From Cryptomeria japonica (Eukaryota > Streptophyta > Pinopsida > Cupressales > Cupressaceae): a DNA stretch of 64,000 nucleotides. Of this stretch, positions 32,889-45,320 are shown piece by piece; the first letter of the stretch is position 1; each line of letters starts with the position of its first letter. The position numbers and the translations under genes were made by a program. The notes beneath the pieces were generated by a model. That model worked only from the letters and a program-made list of their open reading frames with translations, did no database searches and was not told the origin of the DNA. The stretch is from positions 612,958,977 through 613,022,976 of the forward strand of contig NC_081408.1 in NCBI RefSeq assembly GCF_030272615.1, read 5' to 3'.

Positions 32889-33320
32889 TTTGGTCTATTG
32901 TTTGCATACATTTGTACAATGCAAGAAGTGAATTGCTTGATTCAATATAAAAAATATATATACGAGGTCAATTGGTAAGCTATTGTCTCTTTGGAGACAT
33001 TTGATAAAATTGGTAGGCCATATAGCAAATGATGTTGTTTGTGCAACAAAGGTCTCAATGGACAAGTGATAGCTTTAAATCAACTATGCATCCATTTCTA
33101 GGAATACAAACATGATTGAAAAACCTCTAAATCAAGAAGAAGATGGAGATAGTTAAGAAGATAGAGATAATGAGGAAGAATAAATATAAATGGAGATGGA
33201 AAGGGGCATGGAGTGAAGGAGAAGGAGAGGTAAAGAGAAAGAGGAGAAAGGAATATATATAGATGGGAGAGATAAATATAGAGAGAGGAAGAGATAGAAA
33301 GATAGAGATAGAAATGGGAA

Positions 33321-33323
<3 letters not shown>

Positions 33324-33355
<32 letters not shown>

Positions 33356-33385
33356 AGATAGAGATAGAAGTAGGAAGTAAGTTAG

Positions 33386-33456
<71 letters not shown>

Positions 33457-33677
33457 TATATACATATATACATGTATATATATATATATATACATGTATA
33501 TATGTATATATACATGTATATATGTATATATGTATATATATGTATATATACATATATACATATACATATGTATATATACATATATACATATGTATATACA
33601 TATATACATATGTATATGTATATATGTATATATACATATGAATATGTATATACATGTATATATATGTATATATGTAT
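33324..33677. repeat. Compound microsatellite (TA)n-(GT)n-(TATG/ACAT)n
   Basis: (TA)n at about 33,324-33,352, (GT)n of about 25 repeats at 33,397-33,447, then alternating purine-pyrimidine TATATG/TACATA repeats to 33,677. Confidence 0.97.
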
Positions 33678-34872
33678 TGTAAAGCGGAAAAATCGCGATC
33701 GAACCCTAGTTGTTCTCCCTTCTTCCGACTCCGAGGAGAGAGAAGGGAGGTTCGCTAGGATTCGATGGTTTTTCACTTAGGGGAGAGACTTTACATTCAA
33801 AAGAGGGGTTGAAACTCATAAGATCCAATCCCACACAATGTAAGATTGGATGCTAAATGAATTTCAAGGGTTAGGAAAGCAAGGCTACCTTCTTTTGTAA
33901 AGAATGTTGTTAAGGAAATTAAGCTAAGAATACATAGAAAGTCATAAAGATTCGCTTATAAACTGAGTTCGGGTTATAGGATGAAGCTGCGGACCTGGAA
34001 TTAGCAGTAGAATGTCGATACGGCGTTGTCCTGCAAATTTGAGCAAAAGTTGTCGGGACGATGGCGCCCGGCACCACGGTCCTCCGAAAAATCCGCGAAA
34101 CGAAGGGGGATCTGTTCGTCTCTGCACAAGGATTCCAAATCTTCAATCTCAGCCGCGTACCTGCAACCTACACACAGAAAAGCGAAGACGATTGGGGGGT
34201 TAGGGATTAGGGGTTTGCCTTTAGGTCAAACCCCGATTTTGGAATTAACCAAGAAATGAGCAAGTGCTGTAAATGTAAATGACTGTAATGTAAAACAAGT
34301 ACTAATACCTTGTTCTAAGGATGTTTGTATCCTTATGTGTGAAGGTTTAGATGTTGTATATTGTAGTAGCATGTAGTAAGTGATCTCCTCTTCAATGGTT
34401 GAATCCTTGACTTGAATGCAACACTTAGCCTTGAATGGAGATTTGAAATGATCAATTGCTTGAAGGAATGCTTGAATGCTTGAATGCTTGAGTATAGTTT
34501 CCACGCCTTTTCCATCATATCGAATGAAAGAGGAAAATGTAGTTTATATACTTGTCATTTAGGGCTGATAGACTGATTTTCCCGACCTTAGGCCGACCAG
34601 GGAAGTTAATTTTCAAATTTGCAATCAAAAAGACCCGAGCCCCTTAGGAGATCGGGCCCAAAATAGGACCCAGGGACCAGGGCGCTGGGCGCTCTGGTCC
34701 CACCTCCCGGGACAGCAGGGTGCAAGGAGGTTCAGGCCAGGGTGCTTGAAAAATGCAGTTTTCAGTGTCGTGAGCAAGTTTCAGGGTCTCCATTCAGGTT
34801 GCGTGTTGCGTCGCCATAGTGAAGACCGAAATGCAGTCGAAATTGCAAGTGTCGCAATTTTAGGACGCTACA
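33678..34872 (-). mobile_element. Solo LTR, 1.2-kb family, copy 1
   Basis: TGTAAAGCGG to GACGCTACA, flanked by TGTAT on both sides (33,673-33,677 and 34,873-34,877), a perfect 5-base target duplication. It resembles copies at 42,649 and 46,539, sharing the GGAATTAACC, TTCAATGGTTGAATCCTTGAC and GCAATTTTA blocks. A minus-strand TATA box (GTATATAAAC) lies near 34,540-34,550, so it reads on the minus strand. No PBS or coding sequence. Confidence 0.88.
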
Positions 34873-35047
34873 TGTATATATATGGAGTGAATAAGATAGA
34901 AGTAGAGATAATGAGACAAATAGTTATAAATTAAATTAATTCTAATTACTTTTAATTATTATTTGTAATTCCATAAAAAGACTGTATAATAGTTTATATA
35001 AGTTTCAAACTTAAATATAAATTAAAGTCGGGCCTATTTTTTTTTTT

Positions 35048-35534
35048 GGTCTATTGTTTGCATACATTTGTACAATGCATGAAGTGAATTGCTTGATTCA
35101 ATATAAAAAATATATATACGAGGTCAATTGGTAAGCTATTGTCTCTTTGGAGACATTTGATAAAATTGGTAGGCCATATAGCAAATGATGTTGTTTGTGC
35201 AACAAAGGTCTCAATGGACAAGTGATAGCTTTAAATCAACTATGCATCCATTTCTAGGAATACAAACATGATTGAAAAACCTCTAAATCAAGAAGAAGAT
35301 GGAGATAGTTAAGAAGATAGAGATAATGAGGAAGAATAAATATAAATGGAGATGGAAAGGGGCATGGAGTGAAGGAGAAGGAGAGGTAAAGAGAAAGAGG
35401 AGAAAGGAATATATATAGATGGGAGAGATAAATATAGAGAGAGGAAGAGATAGAAAGATAGAGATAGAAATGGGAAGTGATATATATATATATATATATA
35501 GAAAGATAGAGATAGAAGTAGGAAGTAAGTTAGC

Positions 35535-35567
<33 letters not shown>

Positions 35568-35945
35568 ACATATGTATATGTATATATGTATATATACATA
35601 TGTATATGTATATATGTATATATACATGGATATATATATATATATATGTATATACATATATATACATATGTATATATATGTATATATATGTATGTATATG
35701 TATATACATATATATATATATGTATATACATATACATACATATATGTATATATGTATATATATGTATGTATATGTATATACGTATATATATGGAGTGAAT
35801 AAGATAGAAGTAGAGATAATGAGACAAATAGTTATAAATTAAATTAATTCTAATTACTTTTAATTATTATTTGTAATTCCATAAAAAGACTGTATAATAG
35901 TTTATATAAGTTTCAAACTTAAATATAAATTAAAGTCGGGCCTAT
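35048..35945. repeat. Duplicated microsatellite block, unit 2
   Basis: The second copy of 32,889-35,047 without the LTR. It has a shorter (TA)n (35,480-35,500) and (GT)n (35,540-35,568), and its own TATG-type tract (35,569-35,790). Confidence 0.93.
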
Positions 35946-37639
35946 TTAAAAGATAAAAAATTAATCCCTAATTTTATGGTTTATTATTGGTAATTTAATA
36001 AAAGGACATACATAATTCAAAAGAATCAAACTTAAATCTAAATTAAAATGAAACCTATTGAAAAGATAAAAAAAAAAAACAATTAACAATTTTATGATTG
36101 ATTTAATTTAACTTATATATACATAATAATGATTATTAATATCATTAAAAAATTTATTAATATATATTAAAATTGATTGTTTATATATTATATATTACAA
36201 TATAGCTATTATTAAAATTAATGATTAATGAATAATAAATGTTAGAAAAACAACCTGAAATATTGTCAATGAGTTTCCTTACATACTTCATTTACTTGAT
36301 TGTGGATAGTGTCTCATTTGTGGCTATCAGATTATAACAAAGAGCGAGATCATAGCCATTGGATGGAGACATGAGGGCCATTATGATGAGGACCATTCAT
36401 TGGATTGTGTTGTGCATGATTCATAAAAATATGTGCTATATTCTACACATTTTGTGGCATGTTCTCAATGAAGAAAAAAAAAGAACAAAGTTTGACATAA
36501 AGATGTTATGAAACCCTACCAAAGCATAATAAAACACTCTCCTATAAAGCAAGAAGGGGAAAAATAAGAAAATAAATGGTAGGGATGGAAAAAAAGAGAA
36601 ACAAATGAATGAAAAAATGACAGACAAGAAAGGCAAAATCTCATCATTCCATTGAATGACTCACTTCTAGTCATATCAAATAATAAATATAAACATATAC
36701 TTACCATAAAATATATTTGATATATTAATAAATACTAAATATATTATTATATATTATAATATATTTTTATTTGAAAATATATATTATATAAAACATAATG
36801 TATAATGATAATAAACATGATTTCAATATAAATTTTATATTTTGAAAATACAATTAAATATTAAACATATAATATATCTAGCATTAAACAAATATAGAAT
36901 TCAATAAAAAATAAATTTAATATTTATATTATACAAAACCCGAAATATAGTTTTAAAATTCAACTCCCATTAAAGCCATGATGATAATCTAAATTAAAAT
37001 TTTCAAGATTTTTATTTTAATTAGATAAAACTAAATAAATAATTACAATATGTCACTAATACATAGCAGTTATATATTGCACATAAAAATAAATAAGGAT
37101 CCTTAGAGTTGTTTCATTCCCTACGTAACATCTTGGATACCTCGTGCCAAAATATAGGTGTGGAACTACCATTTTACAGTTATGATGTTAGAAATGGAGA
37201 CAACTAAAAATTGGACATTTGAAAAATCACAAAAATACGTTAAAGCAACGGTATAGGGAAAATGCCCCATGAATATGTCAATTTTGGATCCCTATCCATC
37301 TGTCAAACATTTTTCAACTTGTATGCTTATCGTGCGATTCGTTTGAATCCCTATCCAAGTTGTATGTTTATTGTATGAGCAATCCATAAAGGCTTGCATA
37401 CAGTGCAACAAAACACCGAAGTCCTTTCATATCAGAATCTCCTGCAACCTCTTTTCTTTCAGGAATGTGTCACGGAGCCGCATTATTTTGTGAGCAATTA
37501 CAAATACATGAAAAACGATAATGATGAAAGCAATGAATGGACGGTGCAGATTGCTCTGATCATCTTGCATCCTTTTAAATCATTCTAGACTATTGAAGAT
37601 GAAAATCAGGTCCTTCATTCTAAATAAAGAGATGCCTTT
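35946..37639. other. No gene seen; very AT-rich
   Basis: Long A/T tracts, especially 36,060-36,240 and 36,660-37,060. An open plus-strand stretch at 37,394-37,588 does not resemble a family I know. Confidence 0.5.
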
Positions 37640-38115
37640 TGTGTAATTATTGTCAAAATAAATTTATCTTTATTAATAATTATGTGAAGGTATTTACCAA
37701 TTAATATTGTGTCGACATATTAAATTGTAATCATTTAGTGCTTCAATAACTCATGAATTTTATGGTATTTGATCTTGATATGTTTGATTCTTACATGGAT
37801 TCTTAACAATTTGAAGAGAATTAAAGTTGTCACAGAGAATCATTGGTATGCAGCACATTCAGGGGATCTAGTATCTCTCACAATTACATTGTTTTATTCG
37901 ATTCCTAAGGTAGTCTAATGTATTATGCCTCAGTTCTAGATTTTGAAACATTCTACTTCGTAAAAGTCTACAAGATTGGTGAATAACTCAACATGAAGAC
38001 ATACTTGGAAGTAAACCTCATGTTATTAGGGTTTCCTAGCTTGAACTTGAGACCAAAATCCAGAGTCCCCTTCACAAATCTCACAACATGTCTTGCAGCT
38101 TTTGTATGACAACTT
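37640..38115 (-). pseudogene. Ty1/copia RNase H region, decayed
   Basis: The minus-strand translation shows, in order, ARHVVRFVKGTLDFGLKF (about 38,050-38,105), TSKYVFMLSYSPIL, KSRTEA and PMILCDNFNSLQIVKNP (about 37,790-37,850). These match copia motifs AxRVLRYLKGTLD, TSGYVFxLG, SSTEAEY and CDNxSAxxLxxNP. Stops replace several conserved codons. The upstream RT was not found. Confidence 0.8.
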
Positions 38116-38870
38116 TATAGTTCCTATATTGTTAGCATGACGCTTTGCATCTTTCAATGCAACACAAAATAAAATAAGTGTGTGATAGAACATTCTTCAA
38201 ATTAGAAAAGGAAGGTCCATATATATAAAAATAAAAAAAATAATAAAAACTAAAAAACATAATCCAACCAATATGTACTTGTTATTTACAATTTCTATAG
38301 TGTTTTTTTGGCTAGTTTGCATTCATGTTAAACAAACTAATGTGTGTATTTTTTGATTCACTTAGGGAGAATTATTGAGAAGTGCTTAAATCAAGACAAA
38401 AAAGTAAATTATATTTTTTAGTTGAATACAAACTTTACAACTATCATACTTGTGATGTTTAATTAAAAATAAAGATTTAGTGCAAGAGCACATAAGAATT
38501 TTAAATGTGTTTAAACACAAGAACACTAATGTTTTGGTAGATTAAATCAAAGAATTGACATAAAGACACAACCTCCAACTTCAAGTAAACCCACAATACA
38601 AAGCTTGCAAACTTGTTATAAGTAATTTAATCTAGCTCAACATGCATAACAAATTAAAAAAATGCATTAATAAAAATTTAGAAGCAAGATAGACATTACT
38701 AAATTCTATTGGAATTATGGGTTCACAATATTGACTAAATAGTAATTTAAATAAATAGGTAATAAAAAATTATCATTTCAAATCTAAAAAAACAAAAACC
38801 CAATGTTAAAGTGTGCCCCAGAACATGCAAAAATCACTTTGAGTTTGAAGATGAACAACATTTGAAAGAA
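38116..38870. other. No gene seen; AT-rich
   Basis: Nothing recognised on either strand. Confidence 0.5.
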
Positions 38871-38887
38871 TTTCAAACACTTTGTTG

Positions 38888-39570
38888 AGGTGTGCACCTT
38901 TGAATAGAGTTAAGATTTTGATTTTAGAATTTTTTGGACTATTTTCCTTAATGCAAGCATGCTCCTAAGTATGGTAATTTATCTTTTGGTTAGCAACAAA
39001 GTCCAACTTTGTAAGGTGCATACATCTCAATGTGAACCATATGTTTTCAAGTCTAAAAATAAAAAACTTTTATAAAGGTGTGCACTTGTGGATGAGAAAA
39101 TCAAGCTAAAAGTTTAAAACAAAATTTCCTCACAAAGGTCTACACCACACAATTAAATCTTGGATTTAAAATTGTAACATGTAAGATCCTTATATAAGTG
39201 TGCACCTAACTTCATAATTAATCCATTTTCTAGTTTTGAAGTTGAAATTTGAATCCCTTATTGAGATCCACACCTAATATTTGTGAATTTGATTTTGCAA
39301 TCCTATTTCCAGCATACATGTGCACACTTATGTATGTGATTTCAAAACTAACCTTAAGTGTTATTTTTATCTTTTTTGATTGATACTTAATAATATAAAT
39401 TTTCCTTTGGAAAAATCAAAGGCCTTCCTCCTTGTATAAATGCATGCCTATCAATGGGAATCAATCTTTATGACAAGTCATCCTAACTTTACCTTAGCAG
39501 TTTTGCACCTAGAAGTGGGATTTGGGACTTCAATTCGAAATGAAATTTTCTTCACAAAGGTGTACCCCTC
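38888..39570. repeat. Ancient degenerate repeat centred on AAGGTGTGCACCT
   Basis: Variants of AAAGGTGTGCACCT recur about every 60-70 bases (near 38,888, 39,074, 39,137, 39,197, 39,263, 39,316, 39,498, 39,553). The linkers are AT-rich with few shared bases. The best copy pairs AGGTG with CACCT. Confidence 0.6.
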
Positions 39571-39815
39571 ATTTTGGGATTTTTTTATCTTGATCTTTGA
39601 GAGTTCGTCTCTTTTATAAATTTATAATAAAATCAAAATATATTAAATTATACTTGTTGGAAAGCTTATTTTGAGGGCTATGATCCTCCAAGTTTGTTTG
39701 TCAAGTTTATTCCATTTGGACCTTCAACCCAACCTTTGGAAGTGAAAATTTTGAGGAAAAATACAAAGGGTGGATGGATAATGCTAACCAAAGACCTTCG
39801 ATCAAAGAAAATTCC

Positions 39816-39964
39816 TTCATTCAAAGGACCTTTGAATGAAAGTACCTTAAAAACAAAAGAAATACCTTTGTTCAAAGGTACCTTCATATAAAGATACATG
39901 TAAATTAATAATATAAAGATTTATGGGCATCTTTGAATGAAGGTATTCGCCTTTGTTTTAAGGT
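39816..39964. repeat. Cluster of CCTTTG..CAAAGG palindromes
   Basis: 39,816-39,840 has arms TTCATTCAAAGG and CCTTTGAATGAA around one A. 39,863-39,880 has arms TACCTTTG and CAAAGGTA around TT. A weaker one lies near 39,951-39,964. The same consensus returns at 63,816-63,905. Confidence 0.88.
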
Positions 39965-39980
39965 CCACCTATGAACAAAG

Positions 39981-40340
39981 GTTCTTGCAAGAAAATTCCT
40001 TCTTCGCTTGGAAGAAGTTTATGTCCCAAATTTGTAACCCATTATTGTGGGATTACCCAAAAGGTGATATCTTGTTCTAAATTTAAAAATATAAAAAACC
40101 ATTTTATTTAGTAGTTCAAGCCCAAGGTCAACATAACAACATTTAAAATTGAAATATATACAAGTTCCTCAACTAAAGAAGATAAAAGTAATAACCTTTT
40201 ACATAACAGTTTTTGTGTTGTCATTGGTGTAAAAAATCATTGTCTTTGATGTCAACCAAGGTCTGGAAGCTGGTCCAGAAGTATGTGATCAATGTTGCTA
40301 TATCAGGTGATTGCTCATGCGTTCATATTGATGTATGAAA
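39981..40340. other. No gene seen
   Basis: Spacer between the palindrome cluster and the next LTR; nothing recognised. Confidence 0.4.
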
Positions 40341-41223
40341 TGTTAGGAATCCCACAGATACTGAGAGGGGGGGGGTGAATCAGTATCTGACCGGTGAATG
40401 GAATTTCTTAACTTAAAACATGCAGAACATAATATAACAGTGTACCGGTATGCAAGAAACAATGCAATAAATAGAATCAAGAACATCCACATGAAAGGCA
40501 CACCATAACACAAGATTTTAACGAGGAAACCCAGTGTGGGAAAAACATCGGTGGGATTTGTGACCCACAATATTCACTCACTGGCCAATAAGAGAATATT
40601 ACTTACAATAGGGGCCTGCACATGCAGGAAGGCCAACTGCCTAGAGCTCACTACTCAATGGGAAGTCTCACTAACTTACAATGAGGATTATACTAATCCA
40701 ATAACTTGTACTGCTTTACAATAGCATCTTCAATGCCAAATTCAGTACCGGTTCTTGCTCTATTCTTTACATATACCCCTTAACCTATATTTCGCACAAT
40801 AGGTCTGCCTAATATTTTCCTTATGCTTATATCTCCTTTTTTATGTCTACAATGATCTCTTTTGTATATAAGAGTCATTTTACAATTTGCCAAGTCGGCT
40901 TACAAAGTTTTTCAATAATAAACAAAATATAATAAAACAAAATCCTGTCGGCCTCTGTGTCGGTATACTTCCTTTCTTCTGTGCCGGTGTCGGTGTCCTG
41001 AGTGCCAGTGTAGAGTGTGATCTGCTGATGCCGGTATAATGTCTTTGTCGGTGCCATAGGATTGCAAAGTTGCCATCAATGACAAAACCTTCAATCACAT
41101 GCAATGTCTCATTGGAGTGTGCATATGCCAACATGAAATTTAGTGGAGATTGGTCTAGATAATATATCTAATTGTCTTATGACTATTCCTGAGCATTGAA
41201 GATGTATTTGTATGTCCCCAACA
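40341..41223 (-). mobile_element. Probable solo copia LTR
   Basis: Starts TGTTAGGAATCCCACAG, with the G-run GAGGGGGGGGGTGAATCAG typical of plant copia LTRs, and ends CCCCAACA. The segment TTTTAACGAGGAAACCCAG (near 40,514) is the reverse of a common LTR motif, suggesting minus orientation. TGTCGGTGCCGGT repeats fill 40,945-41,055. No matching target duplication was seen (TGAAA and GATTT). Confidence 0.6.
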
Positions 41224-41722
41224 GATTTTGGTTAAGTGTGATTATTTCGGTGAATAATCTATTAAGCTAGGTTCTAATTTCTGGTTCGTATTGTGCCACA
41301 TTGATTCACCTTTGATTGTGGTAGTAGTATGGTGTTGGTGGATGCAAAATAATTATATACCCAAGGTTTTATATTCTCATTTGATCCATAGTTGATTTTG
41401 TGTTTATTTGGGCATTGGTTCTATTGTGATACTATACATGTTTGTAGGAATGCCTCACATTCCTCCGCTTTTTGGTAATTTTGGTGTTATAGTTCTCTAG
41501 TGTTGTATTGTTGGTGTTAGGTGATTCTATGTTGTGCATCTATGCGCATTTTGGAGCCCTACACCATATTGTTAGAATGTTTTATTGGGTTGTTATATCG
41601 GTCCTATTCTTTGGAGCCAACTTGAGTGTTTTTGGTCTGTGCAATAGGTTATGAAGTTCAAGCAATGATTTGGGAAGTAATAGGAAGGCGTGTATACATG
41701 GTGTGATGCTTCACACATATTG
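41224..41722. other. No gene seen; left flank of the chromovirus
   Basis: AT-rich DNA with no recognised motif between the solo LTR and the 5' LTR of the next element. Confidence 0.5.
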
Positions 41723-42648
41723 TGTAGTGTCCCCTCTCTTTTGGCTTGACAGACTTTATATTTATGAGCTTTTGTGTGTGGTTTCGACCCTTTTGATGTT
41801 GGTCGATTTTTGGTTTTGATGTGATGCTTGACTATGCTTCCTGGATTTCTATGTGACTTTGATACCTTATGTTATATGGGATGTTAGAATAATGATGTTT
41901 TGATCATGTGATGTTATTTGATGTATCTATGTTCTGAGTGTTAGATGATTATAGATGGATTATTTATGTAATGTTAGAATTTGATCTTGATGCTCTTAGA
42001 TGTATATCTATTTTGATCTTACATTGCATATTATATCTAATGTGTTTAGGGTGAATGGGAAAAACGTCACACTTCTCTTTATGGGCAAGCTACATCGCTT
42101 CCATTCCCTTTTCACAATGTGATGCTATATGTTATATGCACATGTTCGACGTTTGCTTATGCAGCTGCAGGTAACAAGCATCGACTCCACCTGAACCTTC
42201 AGGTATGAGCATGCTATTCAACCCAATGGTAAAGTGGAACGAGAGATATCAATCAAACCCTAGACATTACCCCCTTTTGTCATGTAACCTTGTGGTTGTG
42301 GTTAGCCTTTTGTTGACAATTTTACCCTTGTGTTGTGTTGTAGACCATAGTTGCTCTCTCTGTGTCAGTTAGTGTAAAATTAATCTCGCAAATTAAATGG
42401 CTTTTTAATACTTTGACTATTCACTTGAGTTAATAAAATGAAAAATAGTACAAGAGCAAATTAAATTTATCAATTTCGCAAACGAATTAATTCAATATTG
42501 CATAGCATTTTATATCTTTGATTATTTATTTTAATGTTTAAAGTACATGTTTTAAAATTAAATTAATTATTTATATATCCATGCTATTATTTAGCTTTCG
42601 ATGAAAAAAAACAAATAATCAAATGCTTTATTTACCTTTTTATATAAT

Positions 42649-44160
42649 GTAATGTGGGGAAAAGTGAATGATGGAGAGATTAAGAGGAAAGTTTTTCTTC
42701 CCTCCAAGGAGAGATGAAAGTTTCACTACGGATTTCCCTTCAATCACCTCACACACATTACATTTAAAAGAGGGGGAGGGGGGGGAATTCACTAGATCCA
42801 ATCTCTAGGGAGAGAGATTGAATACTAAATGCATTGATATTGAGGTAGAAATGACAAGCTAACCCCTCTTTTAGAATGGAAAATGGTTGAATTATGTGTT
42901 TTGAGACCAAGTGTAAAAGTAGCAAAGAACTGATTATAACTTGAAATAGAAGCGTGGGATGAAGTTGTGCACCTAGATTTGGGTATAATATATCGAGTCA
43001 AAGCTGCCCTATGAATTTGAGGAAAAGTTGTCAGGATTGTGTTGAAAGTGCACTCGGTCCTCCAAAAAATCCGTGAAACGAAAAGGGTTTTTCCGCCTCT
43101 GTAAATGGAGTCCAAATATGCAAATACAGTTGCGCACCTGCAACCTACACAGAGAAAAGAGAGGAAAAGGGGTTGGGATTGGGGGTTTGCCTTCAGGTCA
43201 AACCCTAGTTTTGGAATTAACTGTTAGGGTTTCAAGCAGATCCGAAGCAAATATGAACTAACAATTATATGCAGATTTAAATACAAAAGATAAAGAAATA
43301 AAAACAGGACACAGATAACACAGATATTTAACATGGTTCACCCAGAATGGGTTACGTCCACCATACACAGCCGTCCAATCTTTCTTATTATCCAACAAAA
43401 ACAGTACATCAACCTTACAATGCCTTAAGCATCCCAGCCGCTTATAACATGCATTTTTAGGGCAACAAACAAAGTCGGCCTTTTTTAGGGTTTTATTACA
43501 ATGTCGGTTTTCATCAACAAAAAACGGCAAAAAAAAATTTCTTGGGGGCTGCCGCCCCCGAACCCCTGCCCGGGGCCTGGCCCAGCCCCGGACCCCGGCG
43601 AAGATACGTGCTGAGTGTACAGTACTTTGCTGATCAGTCGCCACATTTCAACATTAACCAAATGATGAAAGAAAGTACTTGCAAGTAAATGTAAATGAAA
43701 GATTGAAATGTAATTCACCTCAAGGGAGGTTGTGATAGAAATGTGGGTAGATTTGCTTGTATGGAATTGAATGTTGAAAGGGATCTCCTCTTCAATGGTT
43801 GAATCCTTGACTTGAATGCAACACCTAGCCTTGAAGGGAGACTTGAGAATGTTCAATGCTTGAAAGGAAAACTTGAATGTTTGAATACGTGATCTCATGT
43901 ATTCGAACTTATGCCAATTTTCACCTTATCCCACTCATGCAAATGGGAGGGCAAATGCGACATATATATTCGTCAATTAGGGTTAACAAACTGATTTTTT
44001 TTCATAGGCTGACATAGGGCAAAATTTCCCGCTTTAAATGTAAAGTTCAATGCATAGTTTTAAAGAAGGGGCCCCAAGATAGGGCAGGGATAGGGGCGCC
44101 ACGCCCCTGTCCTACCCTTAACTCTGGACATGAAGCAGGTTTAGGCAATGCGAAGTACGA
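42649..44160 (-). mobile_element. Solo LTR, 1.2-kb family, copy 2 (truncated, with nested insert)
   Basis: Starts TGTAATGTGGGG. It matches copy 3 (46,539-47,764) through AGATCCAATCTC, TCAGGTCAAACC, AATGGTTGAATCCTTGACTTG and the GGGCCCCAAGATAGGGC region. It then breaks off near 44,160 without the expected GATGCTACA end, where chromovirus LTR sequence resumes. A nested 431-bp insert lies at 43,223-43,653. Minus orientation by its TATATAT near 43,960. Confidence 0.82.
43223..43653 (-). mobile_element. 431-bp solo copia LTR nested in copy 2
   Basis: TGTTAGGGTTTC to CATTTCAACA, flanked by TTAAC on both sides (43,218-43,222 and 43,654-43,658), a perfect target duplication. TTAACATGGTTCACCCAGAA near 43,329 is the reverse of a common copia LTR motif, so it reads on the minus strand. 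A GC-rich block at 43,545-43,605 is typical of such LTRs. Confidence 0.88.
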
Positions 44161-44210
44161 AAAAAGTGAATTTGGTATGCACACCAGAGGGGTTTTTTTC
44201 TTTTTGCATG

Positions 44211-44229
44211 GGGGGGGGGGGGGGGGGGG
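44211..44229. repeat. Run of 19 G
   Basis: An uninterrupted G tract in the 5' LTR. The equivalent place in the 3' LTR (about 54,582-54,591) has a shorter G-run after a long T-run. Confidence 0.95.
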
Positions 44230-45047
44230 TTGTGCAGGAAACTCTGGGTGTGAAAATTTTGTAAATTGTTGGTGAAATTCTTGGGGTTTGGGGAAATTAT
44301 TCTGCAATTGATCTTGCTCTGGAAAAAAATTGTGAATGTTGGCTTGGTCTGTTGAGCTCACTAGATTGAATTGAAGATCCTATGTGATTCCTACCTTGTT
44401 TCTTCAAGATTTCTTCCTAGAAAGTGTTGGAGGTAGGATTCTTATTTGTGGTTTTACATGTTATTGTCTTTCTTTAAAATAAAATTTCCGTTCAAGGGTG
44501 TTTTCTGATTTCTTTTTAGTTTGTATAAATTGGGTTAATGGGACCACAAAACTAAAACTGAAATGGGGATTGTTATGAAAGAAGATTTTTTTGAGCAATG
44601 ATTTTGATTTTTCCTCTATGTTGAAGCTAGTTTCAAAAATTAATTAATTTGGGGTTGTATATTTTTATATTGATTGGAAAAATTCTGGGTTTTAAATTGG
44701 AGATTATTGGAAAGGAAAGATTTTCATTTCTTGAAATTCGGTTATAAAATAAGTATATTGGGAATCCTGGTTGTGGGATTTGGGCATTTTTCTCTCTGGG
44801 TAATTCTCTGCTAATGTTATTTCATGTATGCACATGCTCAATAATATTCTTTATTAAATCTTTATGTAGTTGTATTATCTTTCTTGGGACATGTTATTGA
44901 TTTTTTTTTAATGATTCTATGGCTTCATTGTTCTTTGTCTGATAATGAAAGATTCTGGATTGTGTGTGTGTGTGTGTGTGTTTTGAATTCGTATTGTTGT
45001 TCTGTTTTAACTCTGCATCTTTTTTTTTGTATTCGATGCATTGGAAT

Positions 45048-45121
45048 CGACCCTTGGTGATTTTTTAATCCCGTGACAGTTAAAACTATTCATTTTTATT
45101 GGGCAGTTCAATGTTATGAAT

Positions 45122-45182
<61 letters not shown>

Positions 45183-45320
45183 CATCGGCCCTTGGTGATT
45201 TTTTAATCCTGTGACAATTAAAACTATTCATTTTTATTTGGCAGTTGGATGTTATGAATTTGATATATATATATATATATATATATATTCTTTGTTGTGT
45301 ATATTTTAGTTAGGGATTTT
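45048..45320. repeat. 137-bp tandem duplication with (TA)n tracts in the 5' LTR
   Basis: CCCTTGGTGATTTTTTAATC starts at about 45,051 and 45,188; each copy ends in a (TA)n tract (45,125-45,176 and 45,263-45,288). The 3' LTR has a single shortened copy (55,680-55,742). Confidence 0.9.

Larger units (their letters stand above)
32889..35047. repeat. Duplicated microsatellite block, unit 1 (with inserted LTR)
   Basis: Begins TGGTCTATTGTTTGCATAC and ends GTCGGGCCTATTT plus a T-run. Apart from microsatellite length and the LTR at 33,678-34,872 it is nearly identical to 35,048-35,945. Purine-rich GGAGAGG/GAAAGA tracts fill 33,130-33,380. Long open frames here on both strands are only repeats read as codons. 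Confidence 0.92.

Noticed and set aside
33153-33780. Long open frames of 75-207 codons on both strands
   Set aside because: They are TATG, GT and purine-tract microsatellites read as codons (alternating Y, I, H, T or V, C); every frame is open for that reason. The same applies to 35,283-35,842.
43258-43898. Minus-strand frames with a G/R/P-rich part
   Set aside because: They cross the GC-rich block of the nested copia LTR and the junction into another LTR; composition explains them.
44047-44361. Minus-strand frame with a proline run and Q-rich start
   Set aside because: The prolines come from the 19-G tract; it lies wholly in a chromovirus LTR.
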